NCBI GenBank assembly: GCA_964639275.1
Contig: CAZXCQ010000289.1
Coordinates: 1 to 8,001, forward strand
Direction: 5' to 3'
DNA: 8,001 nt
DNA from: CAZXCQ01 sp964639275
GTDB lineage: Bacteria; Desulfobacterota; DSM-4660; Desulfatiglandales; Desulfatiglandaceae
A program made the translations under genes and the position numbers. The notes under the pieces were generated by a model, which was not told the DNA's origin, did no database searches, and saw nothing but the letters and a program-made list of their open reading frames with translations. Below are positions 5,634 to 8,001 of this stretch, piece after piece. Position 1 is the stretch's first letter. The number at the start of each line of letters is the position of its first letter.

Positions 5634-6320
5634 TTACCCTCTCGCGATAATCCTCTTTGCCTTTGGCCCGCAGTTGAAAAGGAGGTCAAATGCGGAAAGG
5701 TTTGGAACAAAGCCTCCCCACAACTGGGGATAGACAGGGGGCCTGGGGTTGAAAAATTGAAGCCCGATGCCTGTCCTTTGAAACGCCTCCCGGTCCAGAT
5801 ATTTCCTGGCGCCGGCCTGTGCCAGAAAATCAGAGGCCCCCAGCCCCTTACAGACCTCCAGAGATAGCCGGGGTTCCCTTGCATCAATACCCAGTTTCGA
5901 CAGTAGACATATCCCAACAGAAATCCCGAGGTGCGCCATGAGGTATTCAATTATCCCAATGTTCAGATCCACCAGGCGCTCGAAACCCTCTGTAAAGATT
6001 CGCTCTACAAATTCAAGGTGATCCTCGAAAAACGGGGCCCTGCCATAGGCGGTCTTTAGGGTTGCCAGGTGTTTCCCTGCCCAACGTCCCTCGTGGCAGA
6101 TCCTGACCTCACTGATCTTCTGAAACCCCAGGCCCTTTTTCCAGACAGGGACGGTCATCCAGAGCGTGCCCTGGTCATTCTTGAAGCGGTTTCTGGTCAA
6201 CCAGGTGGTGCCCTGGGGGAACTGGACCGAGTCCATGAGGACAAGGGTGTCTGAACGCAGGGCCTTTTGAAAAAAGCCTGGAAAAGGAGCAAAATATGGC
6301 CGATAGGCAGATACAATCAT
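5634..6320 (-). CDS. WbqC-like family protein
   Basis: This 228-residue protein matches the WbqC-like family, found near O-antigen, polysaccharide and other biosynthetic genes but without an established biochemical function. Family features seen are the N-terminal SAYRPYFAPFPGFFQKALRSD (4-24), the LMDSVQFPQG (28-37) and TRNRFKN (42-48) segments, WMTVPV (54-59), KHLATLKTAYGRAPFFED (83-100), and the C-terminal PNLSAFDLLFNCGP (206-219). Length is typical of a full domain, and there is no signal peptide or membrane segment. The ATG at 6320 lacks a clear Shine-Dalgarno sequence but gives the expected family N-terminus. It lies 42 bases after the DUF3786 gene and 3 bases before kamA, in the same frame as the latter. 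Its partnership with an aminomutase suggests (inference) a role in handling the beta-amino acid product, for example attaching it to an acceptor. Confidence 0.88.
   Translation of the reverse strand: MIVSAYRPYFAPFPGFFQKALRSDTLVLMDSVQFPQGTTWLTRNRFKNDQGTLWMTVPVWKKGLGFQKISEVRICHEGRWAGKHLATLKTAYGRAPFFEDHLEFVERIFTEGFERLVDLNIGIIEYLMAHLGISVGICLLSKLGIDAREPRLSLEVCKGLGASDFLAQAGARKYLDREAFQRTGIGLQFFNPRPPVYPQLWGGFVPNLSAFDLLFNCGPKAKRIIARG
5637..5643 (-). promoter_or_regulatory. Ribosome binding site for the TTG start of kamA
   Basis: Read on the minus strand this is GAGAGGG, six bases before TTG at 5630, embedded in the last codons of the WbqC gene. It supports TTG over the ATG at 5612, which lacks a nearby site, and implies translational coupling to the upstream gene. 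Confidence 0.6.
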
Positions 6321-6362
6321 TGGGTTTTGACCGACCCATGTCTGGGCCGGGGGGTATCCGGG

Positions 6363-6968
6363 TTAGACCCGTATCAAACCCAGTATCCCCCTTGCCGTGT
6401 ACTCCGCCACATCCGCCAGCCCATCAAGCGGCATGAAAGTTAAGGCATTGGCCGAGAAAAGACAAGTGGCGGATGCCGGGAACTCATCATCCGGGAGGTA
6501 AAAAATGTAGCAGAGCGCGATCTTTGGAAGCGGGTACAGGACAAACCCAAAGTCGCCGCCAAGCCCTTGTTTGTCGTCCTGGCCATCAAAGACCCGTTTG
6601 ATAGCCTCCTGTCTTTTACGGATCAGGGGGATGTGGGGGACAAGCACCTGTTCGCTATTGGCCCGAAAGGCACCCTGGTAAGGCATGCTGCCGGGCAGAT
6701 CCCTAAACGATCTCAAAGGCTCTAACTGAATAGGATCCGGGCTGGCCTTTATGGCATAAAGGGATACCAGGAGGCCCCTTGGGTCCTCAGAGGGTATACC
6801 AGAGAATGAGATCTTGTCAGGCCCCATGCAGCATTGTTCACCAAAGGCACGAAGAAAAAAATGATCACCCCGCCTTTCTCCTCCAAGCAGTCCCTCAAGG
6901 TCATCGGGTAACTGAGAAAAAAGCCTTGAAAGGTTCGCATTGATGATCTTTGCATAATTGGATCCCAA
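6363..6968 (-). CDS. DUF3786 domain-containing protein
   Basis: This 201-residue protein matches DUF3786, a family of unknown function common in sulfate-reducing and related deltaproteobacteria. Recognisable blocks are the NYAKII start (4-9), SLYAIKA (69-75), the SFRDLPGSMPYQGAF core (87-101), GGDFGFVLYPLPKIALCYIFYL (137-158), and DDEFPASATCLFSANA (160-175), ending in LDGLADVAEY (181-190). It is soluble and probably cytoplasmic. The start is TTG at 6968, with GGAGGT at 6981-6976, seven bases upstream. An in-frame TAG at 6974-6972 forbids a longer frame, and the next methionine is residue 48, inside the domain. It leads a leftward cluster with WbqC and KamA genes. The preceding 194 bases hold a palindrome and repeat copy 2. 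No catalytic residues can be assigned. Confidence 0.88.
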   Translation of the reverse strand: MGSNYAKIINANLSRLFSQLPDDLEGLLGGERRGDHFFLRAFGEQCCMGPDKISFSGIPSEDPRGLLVSLYAIKASPDPIQLEPLRSFRDLPGSMPYQGAFRANSEQVLVPHIPLIRKRQEAIKRVFDGQDDKQGLGGDFGFVLYPLPKIALCYIFYLPDDEFPASATCLFSANALTFMPLDGLADVAEYTARGILGLIRV

Positions 6969-6975
6969 ATCCTAC

Positions 6976-6981
6976 ACCTCC
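6976..6981 (-). promoter_or_regulatory. Ribosome binding site fixing the TTG start of the DUF3786 gene
   Basis: GGAGGT on the minus strand, seven bases before TTG at 6968. With an in-frame stop two codons upstream of the TTG and no methionine until residue 48, this site decides the start. Confidence 0.85.
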
Positions 6982-6982
6982 C

Positions 6983-7006
6983 TCAGGGGTTGTTTTTGTC
7001 GGCCAT
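6983..7006 (-). CDS. Possible 7-codon leader peptide (MADKNNP) before the DUF3786 gene
   Basis: An ATG at 7006, preceded by the purine-rich AGGGGAAAGG, opens a seven-codon frame closed by TGA at 6985-6983, two bases before the ribosome site of the DUF3786 gene. Translation of it could couple to the rare TTG start. It is not simply a frameshifted N-terminus, because both frames are closed by stops in between. Short chance frames like this are common. Confidence 0.2.
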   Translation of the reverse strand: MADKNNP

Positions 7007-7026
7007 GCCTTTCCCCTGGTCTTTCA

Positions 7027-7041
7027 TGTTACGTCGTAACA
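7027..7041. promoter_or_regulatory. 15-bp palindrome TGTTACGTCGTAACA, candidate operator
   Basis: Two perfect 7-base half-sites TGTTACG and CGTAACA flank a single T. The site lies 59 bases upstream of the DUF3786 start and abuts repeat copy 2. The half-site recurs at 7129-7134 (GTTACG) and 7141-7147 (TGTTACG). It could be a regulator binding site for the leftward cluster or part of the repeat's structure. Confidence 0.4.
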
Positions 7042-7147
7042 CTTTAGCCTTTTGAAACCCGGGGTATGGGGATTCTGAACCCCCATCCCCCTCTCCAAGT
7101 GCCAATTTTCAGAAAGCTAAATTGATACGTTACGTTAAGGTGTTACG
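7035..7147. repeat. Short inverted-repeat element, copy 2 (MITE- or REP-like)
   Basis: Outer arms CGTAACAC (7035-7042) and GTGTTACG (7140-7147) are perfect inverted repeats, and the inner arms TTTAGC (7043-7048) and GCTAAA (7116-7121) continue the pairing imperfectly. The core matches copy 1 at 944-1052 in the same orientation: GAAACCCGGG (7054-7063), GGGGATTC (7068-7075), AATTTT (7104-7109) and GAAAGCTAAA (7112-7121). An internal hairpin ATGGGG (7066-7071) / CCCCAT (7081-7086) differs from the one in copy 1. TGTTACG occurs on both sides (7027-7033, 7141-7147) and could mark a target duplication. It separates the DUF218 gene from the DUF3786 cluster. Confidence 0.75.
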
Positions 7148-7162
7148 AGAATTGCTCTCTTG

Positions 7163-7987
7163 CTACCAGAGGAACTTTACGGTGTAATAGACGAGCCACT
7201 GGTACTCGCTAATGACCTCATTGAGGTACCTGCCCGTCTTCCACCAGTCGTCGGCTTTGAAATGGGAATAGCGGGAGGGGGTCATTATGATTTCCATCTC
7301 GTCTTTGGCAAAGACGTTTTTGAAGATCAACCCGGTGCATCTGGTCCGGACAGGAGATGTCACCACAATAATAGAGCGATAGCCCTTTGCAACAGCCCTC
7401 TCCCTGACGAGTTGCGCCGTCTTCAGGACGGATCCAACCGACTGGTCGCTGGTTATGCAGGCAGACCGGGGAACCCCCAGGCCGCTGAGCATCATAATCA
7501 AGAGTTCGCTCTCCTCCGGGTAATGGACCCCTCTCGCCCTCAGGACCTCCTCGCCATCTGGCGGCTCCCTTCTGGGGATGTAGATCTCAGGGGCGAAACC
7601 CCGCTTATAGACCTCGGCAGCCGCAAGGCCCCGCTCAACAGGCTTTCCCGCCATACAGACAATGACATCGGCCTTCTTGAGGGGCTGCTCGACAACCAGA
7701 TATTCCCCCAGACGCGTCAGGATTGGCACACGGAAATAGGAAAGGAGCATATAGACAATCAAGAGGAGGAAGATGACCCATTTTAGGATGCTCGGCCGTC
7801 CTGGCTTTTTCCCCCCTGGCTCGATGGGTCTGCTGTCCGCATAGGGTTCTCTCTCTGCCCCTCCTTCGACCCTTTCAGCTTTGTCTTCCCCCGAAAAACC
7901 CAGGTCCCCTATCCAACCGGAAAGGCCCCCGCGGCCCTGGCCATCTCTTGGGTTCATTTTTTGCCCCCACCCGATCTTACCCTTCAT
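7163..7987 (-). CDS. Membrane-anchored DUF218 (YdcF/SanA/ElyC-like) domain protein
   Basis: This 274-residue protein has a hydrophilic, Gly/Arg-rich N-terminus (1-64), one membrane helix (about 68-86) and a DUF218 domain (about 104-272). In this family, members such as SanA and ElyC affect cell-envelope integrity, and YdcF binds S-adenosylmethionine; no reaction is established for this one. Domain features are KADVIVCMAG (105-114), ERGLAAAEVYKRG (118-130), SVGSVLKTAQLVRERA (183-198, in place of the usual S-x-S-T-x-E-N helix) and SIIVVTSPVRTRC (205-217). Basic residues before the helix suggest a cytoplasmic N-terminus and a domain facing the periplasm. ATG at 7987 has AAGGGG seven bases upstream; an ATG at 7957 with GGTGGGGG nearby is a good alternative that would shorten the tail by ten residues. 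It lies 175 bases upstream of the DUF3786 ribosome site, with repeat copy 2 between, so co-transcription is uncertain. Confidence 0.85.
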   Translation of the reverse strand: MKGKIGWGQKMNPRDGQGRGGLSGWIGDLGFSGEDKAERVEGGAEREPYADSRPIEPGGKKPGRPSILKWVIFLLLIVYMLLSYFRVPILTRLGEYLVVEQPLKKADVIVCMAGKPVERGLAAAEVYKRGFAPEIYIPRREPPDGEEVLRARGVHYPEESELLIMMLSGLGVPRSACITSDQSVGSVLKTAQLVRERAVAKGYRSIIVVTSPVRTRCTGLIFKNVFAKDEMEIIMTPSRYSHFKADDWWKTGRYLNEVISEYQWLVYYTVKFLW

Positions 7988-8001
7988 TGCACACCCCTTA
8001 T

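Noticed and set aside
5462..5950. 162-codon minus-strand frame spanning the wbqC-kamA junction
   Set aside because: It overlaps both well-supported genes in another frame and shows no domain features.
6969..7006. MADKNNP frame as a frameshifted N-terminus of the DUF3786 protein
   Set aside because: The mini-frame stops with TGA and the DUF3786 frame has its own TAG upstream of TTG, so a single frameshift would not join them.
7160..7786. 208-codon plus-strand frame opposite the DUF218 gene
   Set aside because: It mirrors a minus-strand gene with a membrane helix and DUF218 motifs; its composition (Asp/Arg/Pro-rich) looks like an antisense shadow.

Overview
This looks like chromosomal DNA of an anaerobic deltaproteobacterium (Desulfobacterota), most likely a sulfate reducer or syntroph. 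The inference rests on the gene set: a DUF3786 protein, a LivH permease divergent from a phenylacetate-CoA-ligase-type enzyme, a KamA-type radical SAM aminomutase next to a WbqC-family protein, and a single-RRM RNA-binding protein. Base composition looks moderate and even by eye. No phage, transposase, CRISPR, rRNA or tRNA gene was recognised.

Left part (1-2963): livH (minus strand) encodes an inner-membrane permease of a branched-chain amino-acid-type ABC importer whose remaining genes probably lie beyond the left edge. Divergent from it, across about 444 bp, is an acyl-CoA ligase of the phenylacetate-CoA ligase family, followed by a 66-codon helical protein of unknown function. The divergent gap carries copy 1 of a short terminal-inverted-repeat element that overlaps a likely livH promoter.

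Middle part (2964-4497, plus strand): a long noncoding stretch with nested inverted repeats and a good sigma70-type promoter leads, through a leader of roughly 200 nt, to a single-RRM protein with a Gly/Arg-rich tail. A DUF151 (bifunctional nuclease family) gene follows and ends in a strong intrinsic terminator. That terminator overlaps the 3' end of the convergent kamA gene.

Right part (4488-7987, minus strand): a compact cluster is transcribed leftwards as DUF3786 protein, then WbqC-family protein, then KamA-type aminomutase. The last two are separated by a 3-nt gap and lie in the same reading frame. Two of the three genes start with TTG behind recognisable Shine-Dalgarno sequences. Upstream lies a second copy of the inverted-repeat element, decorated with GTTACG motifs, and then a membrane-anchored DUF218 (YdcF/SanA-like) protein.

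The most promising lead for an undescribed system is the DUF3786/WbqC/KamA cluster: the aminomutase keeps the lysine-binding residues but has lost the zinc site of classical lysine 2,3-aminomutase, and it is coupled to two poorly characterised proteins. Next are the two-copy repeat family and the structured leader of the RRM gene.
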